Source: Sphingorhabdus lutea | GTDB lineage: Bacteria; Pseudomonadota; Alphaproteobacteria; Sphingomonadales; Sphingomonadaceae | Direction: 5' to 3' | Assembly (NCBI RefSeq): GCF_001889025.1 | Contig: NZ_CP018154.1 | Coordinates: forward strand, 124,001 to 188,000 | Length of the DNA stretch: 64,000 bases | Shown: in pieces, positions 47,746 through 56,013 of the stretch | Layout: every line of letters begins with the position of its first letter | Position numbering within the stretch: position 1 is the stretch's first letter | Made by a program: the position numbers and the translations under genes | The notes under the pieces: generated by a model | Told to the model about the DNA's origin: nothing | Database searches by the model: none | What the model saw: only the letters and a program-made list of their open reading frames with translations

Positions 47746-48951
47746 CTACCGAAAGCCAACTTCGAACCAGCGGGCGTTTTCGCCGGTGCGGAGCAGGCGG
47801 TAAGTGAAAATGGGTAATGGGTTACCCGCCGCGTCATAGGCATTTAATTTCGCGGCATCTCCATCCGCTGGGCCGCTTGCCTGTTCCATCGGCTTTAGGG
47901 CATTTAGGTTAATTCCCACGCTCCATATATTCGTGACCGATTTGTCCAATCCATTGGCACGGAAATTGGCAATGCTTTCGCCATCCACGGGAAAATGCAG
48001 CCATGCCATATTATTGGGGTTATTTTCTTGGCCCTTATCTTGTTCCGCTGCCATTTCTTCCATGTTATATTTCGACATGCCGCCATAATTGGTGACGGCA
48101 TCGGGCGTGCCATCGTCATGGCGGTGATCATGTTTTAACTGCACGCCTTTATGGGTGCGGGTAAAAACCCATGTGCGTGATTTGTCCCATTTTCCGGGCG
48201 ATGTTTCGACATGAAATGGCACGCGCACCTCTTCATCGGTGCATTTTTCCACATGCATTGTCATTTTCTTGCCCACAAAGTCCGCGTCCGCCGCCTCATC
48301 ACTTAATAATTTGCCAGATAATTTTTGCCCGCATAATTTTTGCAAATTTTGCCAAAACACTGTTTGATCGCTGATATCCATTTTTGCATGGCTTGTTTGG
48401 CGCACCAATGACCAGTCATAGCCCATTTGCCGAACGCGATTTTCAATAATTTTGCGCATGGCGGCGGGCGGATTTGCCTGTCGCGTTAACATCCATAAAT
48501 AACGCCCCGATGGTTCGCCCACAATGGACCAGCTATAATCATCTGCACGGTCCAGCACCCAATAATCACCGTAAAATGGACCAAAAAAGCTGACCTTTAA
48601 TTTTGCGCCCTTAATATGTTCATTGCCGTCATCAACCAATTTTGCCTTGCCCTTGGCCGTGCTGGTCTTACCATCCTTTATACAGCGGTTCACCACGTCA
48701 ATTTTGCCATCATCGCGCATGCTATAATCCGCGGTGACGCCGTCACATCCCTTTTGAAAGGGCGCTTCATATCGCGCCATTTCATACCATTTACCCAAAT
48801 ATAGGTCCAGCTGCACCGATTTTGCAGGTTGGGGCACATTGGCATTGCCCACCGGCCCCGCGCGGCCCACACATGCGGTTAAAGACAAAGCCGCCATGGC
48901 AGCAATATATATGGCCAATGGCCGGCGAGAAAAAATATTTTTCATCATCAT
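47746..48951 (-). CDS. Lipocalin (Blc-like) lipoprotein fused to a second conserved domain
   Basis: A 401-residue outer-membrane-type lipoprotein; the lipobox is LTAC in AAMAALSLTACVG. The first ~170 mature residues are a bacterial lipocalin: LDLYLGKWYEMARYEAPFQKGCDGVTADYSM (GxW motif) and DRADDYSWSIVGEPSGRYLWMLTR. The remaining ~210 residues (DQTVFWQNLQKLCGQKLSGKLLSDEAADADFVGKKMTMHVEKCTDEEVRVPFHVE ... HDHRHDDGTPDAVTNYGG) resemble a separate conserved hypothetical protein I recall from sphingomonads. The start is one of three consecutive ATGs (48945-48951). A TTGTCCGGACAA site lies 50 bp upstream, shared with the divergent gene. Confidence 0.82.
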   Translation of the reverse strand: MMMKNIFSRRPLAIYIAAMAALSLTACVGRAGPVGNANVPQPAKSVQLDLYLGKWYEMARYEAPFQKGCDGVTADYSMRDDGKIDVVNRCIKDGKTSTAKGKAKLVDDGNEHIKGAKLKVSFFGPFYGDYWVLDRADDYSWSIVGEPSGRYLWMLTRQANPPAAMRKIIENRVRQMGYDWSLVRQTSHAKMDISDQTVFWQNLQKLCGQKLSGKLLSDEAADADFVGKKMTMHVEKCTDEEVRVPFHVETSPGKWDKSRTWVFTRTHKGVQLKHDHRHDDGTPDAVTNYGGMSKYNMEEMAAEQDKGQENNPNNMAWLHFPVDGESIANFRANGLDKSVTNIWSVGINLNALKPMEQASGPADGDAAKLNAYDAAGNPLPIFTYRLLRTGENARWFEVGFR

Positions 48952-49001
48952 GACTATCTTATAGGGTTTTAGCCTTGCCAAAACAAATTATTTAACGCAA
49001 T

Positions 49002-49013
49002 TTGTCCGGACAA
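49002..49013. promoter_or_regulatory. TTGTCCGGACAA operator, copy 1
   Basis: A perfect 12-bp palindrome preceded by AAT, 20 bp before the ATG at 49034 and 50 bp before the divergent lipocalin gene. The same palindrome recurs at 53899-53920 and 55198-55213. The spacing of TTGTC and GACAA halves is like sites of GntR/FadR-type regulators. Confidence 0.7.
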
Positions 49014-49033
49014 CTATTTTTAAGGATGTAAAA

Positions 49034-49786
49034 ATGATGATGCATCGTCCCACCCCCCTATTATTTTATGTATATATGGCGGCGTTAATATCCTGTGCGC
49101 CAATAAATGCCGCGCCCAATATCACCCAAGAACATGCGGCAAACGGCACGGACAGCGGCAAAACATTAACGCAGCAGCCGCGCATTTATTCCAATATGGA
49201 AGAAGTATATTTTGACGCAGAAGCAAAGAAAAATCCCGCGCCATGGTTATCCATTCGCGCCGCTATTTCGCCAACAAATGAAAAATTTGAATTTATTGAC
49301 GCCTTTGGAAATATAATCGCACCCCCCGAAAATGTCGATATTTTGGGCGTAAATGATGATGAAATCACCTTGCAAATTGGTGGTGAAGAAAATGGCGAGG
49401 CAGGCCGAACCACCACCTTAATTCGTGCAAATCCGGTTTCATGCTGGTCGGCGGTAAAGAAAGCAACCCCTGTTTCGGAAGATGCGCAGGCCAGCATATC
49501 ATCAAATGATGATTGGATTTTTGCTGCCAATCTAAAATTACATGATCAGGGCGGCCGAACGAAATTGGGCGGCGGGGACAGCGGCGCACCGGAAACCATA
49601 TTGCGCGTTCGGCGCGTCATGTGGCCCGTAGGGAGCAGCAATAAGCCCAGCCTAGTGCTATATGTTTTTACATCGGACAATCCGCAATCCGCGGTCAGCT
49701 ATAGCTGGGCCGATATTGATGCAAAACGTATCGGTATCAACCTGCGGTGGATGCAGGCAAGTTGCACGGTCGAACCCGCCGAATAA
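49034..49786 (+). CDS. Exported protein of unknown function
   Basis: A 250-residue protein with a signal peptide (FYVYMAALISCAPINA; a Cys in this segment might form a weak lipobox). The mature part is beta-rich with no motif I recognise (WLSIRAAISPTNEKFEFIDAFGN, CWSAVKKAT, ILRVRRVMWPVG, LRWMQASCTVEPAE). Two conserved-looking Cys could form a disulfide. AAGGA is well placed before the ATG. It is the first gene of a two-gene unit with the flavin oxidase and lies just downstream of the first TTGTCCGGACAA site. Confidence 0.7.
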   Translation: MMMHRPTPLLFYVYMAALISCAPINAAPNITQEHAANGTDSGKTLTQQPRIYSNMEEVYFDAEAKKNPAPWLSIRAAISPTNEKFEFIDAFGNIIAPPENVDILGVNDDEITLQIGGEENGEAGRTTTLIRANPVSCWSAVKKATPVSEDAQASISSNDDWIFAANLKLHDQGGRTKLGGGDSGAPETILRVRRVMWPVGSSNKPSLVLYVFTSDNPQSAVSYSWADIDAKRIGINLRWMQASCTVEPAE

Positions 49787-49798
49787 TAGGAGTCGTTA

Positions 49799-51214
49799 AT
49801 GCAATATTTAACGCGCCGGGCCATGCTTGCCGCCTCTGCTTTGGGGATTGCATCCTGCGCCTCTGCGCCGAAGAATATGGCCATTCAGTCATATAACGGA
49901 TCGCAAAATATGCATGAAGTGGTCATTATTGGTGCAGGATTGGCGGGATTAAACGCGGCTAGAATTTTGGAGGCTCAGGGATATTCTCCATTGATAATAG
50001 AGGCCAGTGGACGCATTGGTGGTCGTGCATATACGCTTGACGATGTGGCCGGTGCGCCCGATGCGGGGGGGATTCAAATCGGCCCATCATATACTCGGTT
50101 TCGTGCTATTGCGCGGTCCTTAAATGTCGATTTATATGACAGCCCCTATACTGCTTCATCATCATTGTTCGATATAAATGGCAAGGTGATGACACAGGAG
50201 CAATGGCGGACATCAACCGTAAATTTGCTGTCCGAAACAGAAAAACATATAGCGCCAAATGGGTTATTTAGTCATTATACACGCAAGTTAGCGACCCTGC
50301 CCCATATCACATCATGGATGGAGGAAGATGCCCAGACATTAGACATTTCCTTGCGCGATTTTCTTTCCTCATATGGCGCATCACATCAGGCAATGCAGTT
50401 AATAGAGGCGAATTTAAACGGCAGTAATGTGGATCAATTATCCATGCTGCATATCGCGCGTAGCATGACATTATTTGCACATTCAAAGGGCGCGGTATCA
50501 CAGGTAAAGGGCGGAACGCAGCGTATGACCGATGCGATGGCTGCGGCCCTGCGGTCGGATATACAAATCAACACCCCCATTGCTGCATTGCATCAGGATA
50601 AGGATGGCACGGATATATATCTGGAAAATGGCAAAAAAATACGCGCAAAATTTGTTATTTGCACCATCCCATTTTCGGTGATGCGCGACATTGCCCATAA
50701 TTTGGATTTGGAGAGGCAAAGGATTATCGCTTCCCTGCCCTATACAAGGGCGAGTTTTATATATTTACGGGCCAAGACGCCATTTTGGCAAGAAGATGGC
50801 CTGCCAAGTGACATATGGAGTAATGCCCCCCTATTGGGCCGTGTTTTCGTGCTTGATAACATACCGCCCATGTTAAAAATCTGGTTAAATGGGCAAAGCG
50901 CAGATATTTTTGACAAGATGGATGAAGAAACGGCAGGAAAAATGGTGATGGGCGAAATTGAGCGCGTGCGCCCTTCTGCAAAAGGGCAATTATCCATTGT
51001 CAAAATTTACAGCTGGCAGAAGAATAAATATGCGCGCGGCATTTATCATCATATTGGCACTGGTCAGGGCCGCGCTTTGGCGCAAATGGTCCAAAATCAA
51101 ACGGGCCGCATCATATTGGCGGGCGAACATATGGCGCGGCAAAGTAGCGGTTTAGAAGGCGCATTGGAAAGCGGCGAAAGCGCGGCCATGCACGTCTTAA
51201 ACGCCCTATCCTAA
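49799..51214 (+). CDS. Exported FAD-dependent amine oxidase family protein
   Basis: A 471-residue flavin monoamine-oxidase-type enzyme. The N-terminus LTRRAMLAASALGIASCASA has a twin-arginine pair and a lipobox-like SC, so a Tat-exported lipoprotein is likely. The FAD motif is VVIIGAGLAGLNAARILEAQGYSPLIIEASGRIGGRAYTLDD. FVICTIPFSVMRDIA and the C-terminal RIILAGEHMARQSSGLEGALESGESAAMHVL are also typical. The flavin is presumably inserted before export. Substrate unknown; it follows the exported unknown protein by 12 bp and belongs to the putative regulon of the TTGTCCGGACAA sites. Confidence 0.88.
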   Translation: MQYLTRRAMLAASALGIASCASAPKNMAIQSYNGSQNMHEVVIIGAGLAGLNAARILEAQGYSPLIIEASGRIGGRAYTLDDVAGAPDAGGIQIGPSYTRFRAIARSLNVDLYDSPYTASSSLFDINGKVMTQEQWRTSTVNLLSETEKHIAPNGLFSHYTRKLATLPHITSWMEEDAQTLDISLRDFLSSYGASHQAMQLIEANLNGSNVDQLSMLHIARSMTLFAHSKGAVSQVKGGTQRMTDAMAAALRSDIQINTPIAALHQDKDGTDIYLENGKKIRAKFVICTIPFSVMRDIAHNLDLERQRIIASLPYTRASFIYLRAKTPFWQEDGLPSDIWSNAPLLGRVFVLDNIPPMLKIWLNGQSADIFDKMDEETAGKMVMGEIERVRPSAKGQLSIVKIYSWQKNKYARGIYHHIGTGQGRALAQMVQNQTGRIILAGEHMARQSSGLEGALESGESAAMHVLNALS

Positions 51215-51303
51215 TATATTATGATAGCATTATTTGATTAGAAATGGGGCATATATGTCCATAATAAACTTCCCATAAATATAACGGTCAATTGCATAAC
51301 CAT

Positions 51304-51337
51304 AAAAAAAGCCCCTATTCGCATAGGGGCTTTTTTT
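51304..51337. terminator. Strong bidirectional terminator between the amine oxidase and the TonB receptor
   Basis: A perfect 15-bp stem (arms 51304-51318 and 51323-51337) with loop TCGC. Its outer part is seven A and seven T and its inner part GCCCCTAT/ATAGGGGC, so either strand gives a hairpin plus U-run. It separates convergent genes. Confidence 0.93.
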
Positions 51338-51358
51338 CATAATATAGGAGAGACTATA

Positions 51359-53839
51359 TTAAAATTTGAACTTAACCTCTGCGCCAAATGTCCGCCCCTT
51401 GCGCAGCGCGCCGAAAAATGCGCGGGGGAAACTGCGGTCAAGAGAAGTTTGAAAACCAATTGTTGATGGATTTGCAGGTTGTCCATTGCCAACACCAATG
51501 CCGTGGCGCAAATCAAACCAGCGCGTTGCCAGAGGAATTGAGTCCTCATCGGTCAAATTACGGCCAAAGACTGCAAATTCCCAATTTTCTCCGCCAACAC
51601 CCAAACGTGCATTGGCCAAGAAAGTATCGCCCGTTTCGGCCAAATTATGCACTTGAACAAATTTTGATGATTCATAACTGCCGTTCAAATTGGCAAAAAA
51701 TTCAAGCCTATCGGAAATATCAGTGCGATAATCCAATGCGGCATTTGCCTGCCATGGTGAACCAAGCGGAAGGCGGTTACCCTTAATCGAACAAAGCGGC
51801 AGTTCTGACGGTAGAGGGTTTAACGCATTTGAAATCAGGAAACCTCCCGAATTTAACACATATTGAAAATCATCGCAGCCGCTGGTGAATTTTGCCGATG
51901 TATAGGCAACACCCAAATTTAGCGTCAATGGATCAGCCAATTTGGCGGTTAACTCCGCCTCAAAACCCTTAACCGTGGCATCGCCCTGATTAGTGGCGAT
52001 AGAGGTTAAAGTACCGCTGCCCACGGGTAAAGCGGTGGTTAATTGCACGCCCTTTACCTTATTATAATATGCCGAAAGGTTAATTTGCAATCTGCGGTCA
52101 AGCAATGATTGTTTGATACCAATTTCACCGCCGCGCAACGTTTCGGGTTCATAATCTGAACGCCCGATGGATATGCCCGCCGAACCATTTGTGCCGCCAG
52201 GCTTATTACCCTCGGTATAAATGGCATAAATCAGACTATCATCACTTGGTTTCCAATCAATGGTCACACGCGGGACGAAATCCTTGGTTGTTGCACCGCG
52301 AAATAATGTTGAGCCCGATGTGGTAAATTCTCGGCGGCTTTTGCTTTCCACCATATAACGACCCTCTACACCCACTGTAATATCTGGGCCAAGGTCAAAT
52401 TCCACCTGTCCAAAAACGGAACTGTTGCGAATTGTTTCCTCATCAGTTCCCGCCGAACCATAGGGGATACCATCTATGCCAGATGTGAATGTAATATCAC
52501 GGTCACGGATTTGAAAATCATATAAATATGCACCAATGCTACCGCGCACAGCCTTGTCCTGCGGCGTTGATAATTTCAACTCCGCACTGACATCTTCGGC
52601 CCTGCTAACATGAGTGTTGGCAAATGCTGGCAGCGCACTTGTCGCGGTTGGAACAGGGTCAAATAATGTGTTAAAATAAACAAAGGCATCGCTATGGTCG
52701 CTATCAGTGCCGGTGCGTGACAATTCATTGCGATAGGCGAAAATTGCGCCCATGCTCCACCCGCTATCGCCTAAATCAGCCTCAACACCCGAACTGACAA
52801 ACCAACGCTTTTTATAATATCCATCAACCGGTGTGCCGTCACGCGTTTCGGTAACCAATGGCCCAAATGCGCTGTTGCGCACCAGTACCGGCACAGGATC
52901 ATTATTTAACGCCACTGTTCCAGGCTTAATAACCCCGCAGAAATATTGATTTGTGTTTGTCGATGTGGCTGTTTTAGGCCAATAGGGAAAGAATGATGAC
53001 CCAACACGATAATTGGCGCTTCTAAATCCGGGTTTGCAATTATTTTGATCCGCCCCTTGCATAAATAAGGCAGGTGTGCCGTCATCTTGGATTTCATATG
53101 AAACACGCGTGCGCCAGCGCACATTATCACCGGGGGTTACATAAAATGTAGCCGCAACATTTGTGCTTTCTTCTTGCCCAACCTTTTTCCCGGTTAAGCT
53201 GTTGCGATGTTGCCCGCCATATTCATAATAACGCCCTTCCAAACGCACCGCAGCCACATCCTGGATAAGGGGGACAGAAATACTGCCCGATATATTTTTT
53301 TCGCCATATTCGGCGGCGCGAACCGATAATTGCCCAGTAAAATCATTGCCCGGCGTTTTGGTGACAAAATTTATTGCGCCCGAATAGGTGTTACGGCCAT
53401 ATAGCGCGGATTGAGAACCCTTCACAATTTCAACCCGTTCTAGGGATGAAAAATCAAGCGATTGAATATCACCGCGATACAATGCACCATCGATAAATAC
53501 CGACACGCCCGATTCAACGCCAAATTGTACGCCGGTAAGAACATTACCCAAACCGCGAATAACCGGACGATCTGTATCCCGTCCAAATGCTTGGCTAAAA
53601 CTTAAACCAGGGGTTTGGTTACCAATATCGGCAATATCGTTTAAACCGCGATCCTCCAATGTCTCGCTATCAAATGCAGTCACCGCCACTGGCGCTTTAT
53701 TGATTGATTCGGTTGTCTTGCGTGCAGTTACCACAATTTCTTTAATGCCGCCATTCTCCGTCGGAGCGGCTTCCTGCGCCAATAATGGCGAAGTAAGACA
53801 TGATGCAGAACATAAGGATGCAATAATAATTTTTCTCAT
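51359..53839 (-). CDS. TonB-dependent outer-membrane receptor
   Basis: An 826-residue receptor that takes up a large or scarce substrate through the outer membrane using TonB energy. The signal peptide MRKIIIASLCSASCLTSPLLA precedes the plug domain (IKEIVVTARKTTESINKAPVAVTAFDSETLEDRGLNDIADIGNQTPGLSF, ... VIRGLG ... VSVFIDGALYRGDIQSLDFSSLERVEIVKGSQSALYGRNTYSGAINFVTKTPG). The barrel ends in FGAEVKFKF with terminal Phe. AGGGGAAG lies just before ATG 53839. The catabolic genes nearby and the shared palindrome suggest the substrate is the one degraded by the cluster, not iron; that is inference. Confidence 0.94.
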   Translation of the reverse strand: MRKIIIASLCSASCLTSPLLAQEAAPTENGGIKEIVVTARKTTESINKAPVAVTAFDSETLEDRGLNDIADIGNQTPGLSFSQAFGRDTDRPVIRGLGNVLTGVQFGVESGVSVFIDGALYRGDIQSLDFSSLERVEIVKGSQSALYGRNTYSGAINFVTKTPGNDFTGQLSVRAAEYGEKNISGSISVPLIQDVAAVRLEGRYYEYGGQHRNSLTGKKVGQEESTNVAATFYVTPGDNVRWRTRVSYEIQDDGTPALFMQGADQNNCKPGFRSANYRVGSSFFPYWPKTATSTNTNQYFCGVIKPGTVALNNDPVPVLVRNSAFGPLVTETRDGTPVDGYYKKRWFVSSGVEADLGDSGWSMGAIFAYRNELSRTGTDSDHSDAFVYFNTLFDPVPTATSALPAFANTHVSRAEDVSAELKLSTPQDKAVRGSIGAYLYDFQIRDRDITFTSGIDGIPYGSAGTDEETIRNSSVFGQVEFDLGPDITVGVEGRYMVESKSRREFTTSGSTLFRGATTKDFVPRVTIDWKPSDDSLIYAIYTEGNKPGGTNGSAGISIGRSDYEPETLRGGEIGIKQSLLDRRLQINLSAYYNKVKGVQLTTALPVGSGTLTSIATNQGDATVKGFEAELTAKLADPLTLNLGVAYTSAKFTSGCDDFQYVLNSGGFLISNALNPLPSELPLCSIKGNRLPLGSPWQANAALDYRTDISDRLEFFANLNGSYESSKFVQVHNLAETGDTFLANARLGVGGENWEFAVFGRNLTDEDSIPLATRWFDLRHGIGVGNGQPANPSTIGFQTSLDRSFPRAFFGALRKGRTFGAEVKFKF

Positions 53840-53898
53840 TTTCTTCCCCTCTTGGAAACATTTCTTGCTTCTTTGTTTATTAGACATGACGTTTTTAC

Positions 53899-53920
53899 AA
53901 AATTTGTCCAGACAAATTTT
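53899..53920. promoter_or_regulatory. TTGTCCAGACAA operator, copy 2 (divergent promoter)
   Basis: A 22-bp palindrome with ten-base arms (AAAATTTGTC / GACAAATTTT) around CA. It lies 60 bp before the TonB-receptor start and 70 bp before the divergent VOC gene. A candidate -10 TATTAT follows 16 bases after the AGACAA half on the plus strand, so the site would overlap that -35 region. Confidence 0.72.
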
Positions 53921-53989
53921 ATTTTTCTGCCTATTATGGGCGGTAATGTTGCATGTTTGCACCAGTTTATTTGCGATAGGATATTGAAA

Positions 53990-55093
53990 ATGAATAATAT
54001 TTACTCAAATTGTTTTCGAGTCATTTTTTTATCACTCATCTTTATTTTTGGTCCGCAAATGGCCAATGCTTCGCCAAACATGATAAATGAACCCATGGAA
54101 TCGGCTGTATTAAATGACAGTAATCAGCCCCAATGCACGCATATAAAATCGGGGTTTCAGGAAATTATCCTGACCACGCGCAACCCGCAAATATGGATTA
54201 AATTCCTAACCACACAGGCAGGTTGGGAATTAAAAAGCACTGCAAAAATGGGTGATGAATTAAATCTATGGGAATTGCCAAATTCAGCCAAGGGAACGGC
54301 ATATTTATTGTCAAATAAGGGCGAAGATAAAGGCTATATCAGGCTGGTCCATTTGGATAAAGTTCGCCAAGAACAGATAAGAAGCGATGATCGTCCATGG
54401 GATATTGGCGGCATATTTGACATGAACATGCGCGTCAAAAATCTTTACGCCTTACGCGAGAAAATGATTGCCGATGGCTGGATTGGGGAAAGCCCCCCGA
54501 TACAATATGTTTTTGGTCCTTTTGAAGTGATAGAGTGGATTGCGCGCGGCCCAGATGGCGTGCGTATCGCAATGATAGAACGCATCAAGCCCAATTTGGA
54601 AGGATGGCCAAATTTGGTGAAAATGAGCCGCGTTTTCAATTCAACCAGCATCGTCAAAGACATGGACAAAAGCCGTCAATTTTATGAAAATATCCTATGC
54701 ATGAAACCATATTTATTAAGCAATAAGCCAAGCGATAGCGAAGGGCCAAATGTCCTTGGTCTGCCGCATAATATGGCCACAAAAATATCACGAAATGTTG
54801 CCATTTTACATCCGCAAGGCACAAATGATGGATCGATAGAATTATTACAATTTGAAGGCGCAGAGGGCAGTGATTTTAGCAAGCAGGCAAAGCCATATAA
54901 TTTTGGCCTATCCGCCTATCGCTTTGCGGTGGATGATATTGCGGTGTCGCATAATTTTTTAATGCAAAATTATATGGTTACTTCACAGATTATCAATATA
55001 AATATAGCGCCCTATGGAAGGGTTCGGATTTTTGGTTTTTTTACACCAGATGGCATTTGGATTGAGTTGTTTGAAATTATGGCCCAGCAATAA
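53990..55093 (+). CDS. Exported two-domain VOC (glyoxalase-fold) protein
   Basis: A 367-residue protein with signal peptide (FLSLIFIFGPQMANA) and two vicinal-oxygen-chelate halves. The first starts at IKSGFQEIILTTRNPQIWIKFLTTQAGWELKS, the second at LVKMSRVFNSTSIVKDMDKSRQFYENILCMKPYLLSN. VOC proteins include extradiol dioxygenases, isomerases and hydrolases; export is uncommon for them. The start at ATG 53990 has AGGA upstream, and the frame is open much further upstream without protein-like content. It is divergent from the TonB receptor, with an operator between. Confidence 0.85.
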   Translation: MNNIYSNCFRVIFLSLIFIFGPQMANASPNMINEPMESAVLNDSNQPQCTHIKSGFQEIILTTRNPQIWIKFLTTQAGWELKSTAKMGDELNLWELPNSAKGTAYLLSNKGEDKGYIRLVHLDKVRQEQIRSDDRPWDIGGIFDMNMRVKNLYALREKMIADGWIGESPPIQYVFGPFEVIEWIARGPDGVRIAMIERIKPNLEGWPNLVKMSRVFNSTSIVKDMDKSRQFYENILCMKPYLLSNKPSDSEGPNVLGLPHNMATKISRNVAILHPQGTNDGSIELLQFEGAEGSDFSKQAKPYNFGLSAYRFAVDDIAVSHNFLMQNYMVTSQIININIAPYGRVRIFGFFTPDGIWIELFEIMAQQ

Positions 55094-55197
55094 TTGCCCA
55101 AATATATATTCAAATATATGAAGGCTATATCAAAAATTGCATCCATATTTTTTGCTATACTATATTTAACATTTGCATATTGCGAAACCTACGCTAA

Positions 55198-55213
55198 TTT
55201 GTCCGGACAAATA
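55198..55213. promoter_or_regulatory. TTGTCCGGACAA operator, copy 3
   Basis: A perfect 16-bp palindrome, ATTTGTCCGGACAAAT, 20 bp before the ATG at 55233, the first gene of the plus-strand catabolic operon. A TTGCAT (55174-55179) and TAATTT (55196-55201) pair 16 bases apart could be the promoter, in which case the site covers the -10. Confidence 0.75.
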
Positions 55214-55232
55214 ATTTTACGAAAGCATTACC

Positions 55233-55547
55233 ATGCCTGCCTATATGATTGTCACCGCCAAAATTTCTGATCGCGACGCCTTTATCAACGGATATGGCAT
55301 GGCCGCTGGCGCATTGGTTGAAAAAATGGGCGGCAAATATGTTTTGCGCGGCCCCGGTGCCATATTATTGGAAGGCGAAAATAGCGGCCAATATGATGGG
55401 GCATCAATGGTCATTTCCGAATGGCCCGACAAGGCAGCAGCGCAAAAATTTTGGGATAGCGCCGAATATCAAGAAATAAAAAAACTGCGCGATGGCATTG
55501 CCGATTGCCAAGTATTGTTAATTGAAGGGACGAAAATAAATGGCTGA
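55233..55547 (+). CDS. DUF1330 family protein
   Basis: A 104-residue ferredoxin-like (dimeric alpha/beta barrel) protein: MPAYMIVTAKISDRDAFINGYGMAAGALVEKMGGKYVLRGPG ... MVISEWPDKAAAQKFWDSAEYQEIKKLRD. These blocks define DUF1330. Small proteins of this fold include monooxygenases, isomerases and cyclases, but DUF1330 itself has no assigned reaction. It is the first gene of a seven-gene operon running to 60386 and overlaps the next gene by 8 bp. Confidence 0.9.
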   Translation: MPAYMIVTAKISDRDAFINGYGMAAGALVEKMGGKYVLRGPGAILLEGENSGQYDGASMVISEWPDKAAAQKFWDSAEYQEIKKLRDGIADCQVLLIEGTKING

Positions 55548-56013
55548 TATCATCAAAAGAACCACCCTGATGGTGCGCGATGGCGACAAGGCCAAAAATT
55601 GGTATGAGCAAGTTTTCGGCATGACGGCGTGGATGGACACGCCCTTCACCCTATCCGGCAATCAATTGGCGGCAGGGAAAAAGGGGGATGAAACACGCCT
55701 TATCATCCTAAAATGCGAAGATGATTTAATCGGCATGATTGGTTTATTGGAATGGTTAAACCCAAAACAAGACGCCCCCAAACAATTGCCCACAAGAATA
55801 GAATTTGGCACGCCCATTTTTGTGGTGGCCAGCAATGATGCAAAGGGCGCAGTGGAGCGCGCCCGCGCCCTTGGTTCGCACATCCATTGTGAGCCGCATG
55901 AGTGGCAAGTGACCGGCGCAGATGGCAAGAAAAAGGATATGATTGGATGTTCTTTCTGGGATTTGGATGGTTATTTTTTTGAGGTAAACCAAATCGTCAA
56001 GGTGCATGATTGA
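55540..56013 (+). CDS. VOC family protein
   Basis: A single-domain glyoxalase/extradiol-type protein of 157 residues. It begins IKRTTLMVRDGDKAKNWYEQVFGMTAWMDTPF and ends DMIGCSFWDLDGYFFEVNQIVKV, the usual last metal-ligand strand with Glu. Cytoplasmic. It overlaps both neighbours (8 bp with DUF1330, TGATG with the reductase), so it is translated as part of the operon. Reaction unknown. Confidence 0.88.
   Translation: MADIIKRTTLMVRDGDKAKNWYEQVFGMTAWMDTPFTLSGNQLAAGKKGDETRLIILKCEDDLIGMIGLLEWLNPKQDAPKQLPTRIEFGTPIFVVASNDAKGAVERARALGSHIHCEPHEWQVTGADGKKKDMIGCSFWDLDGYFFEVNQIVKVHD

Noticed and set aside
51359..53839. TonB receptor as a siderophore receptor
   Set aside because: No siderophore genes or Fur-like box nearby; its promoter has the same palindrome as the catabolic operons. 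Not excluded, but less likely.
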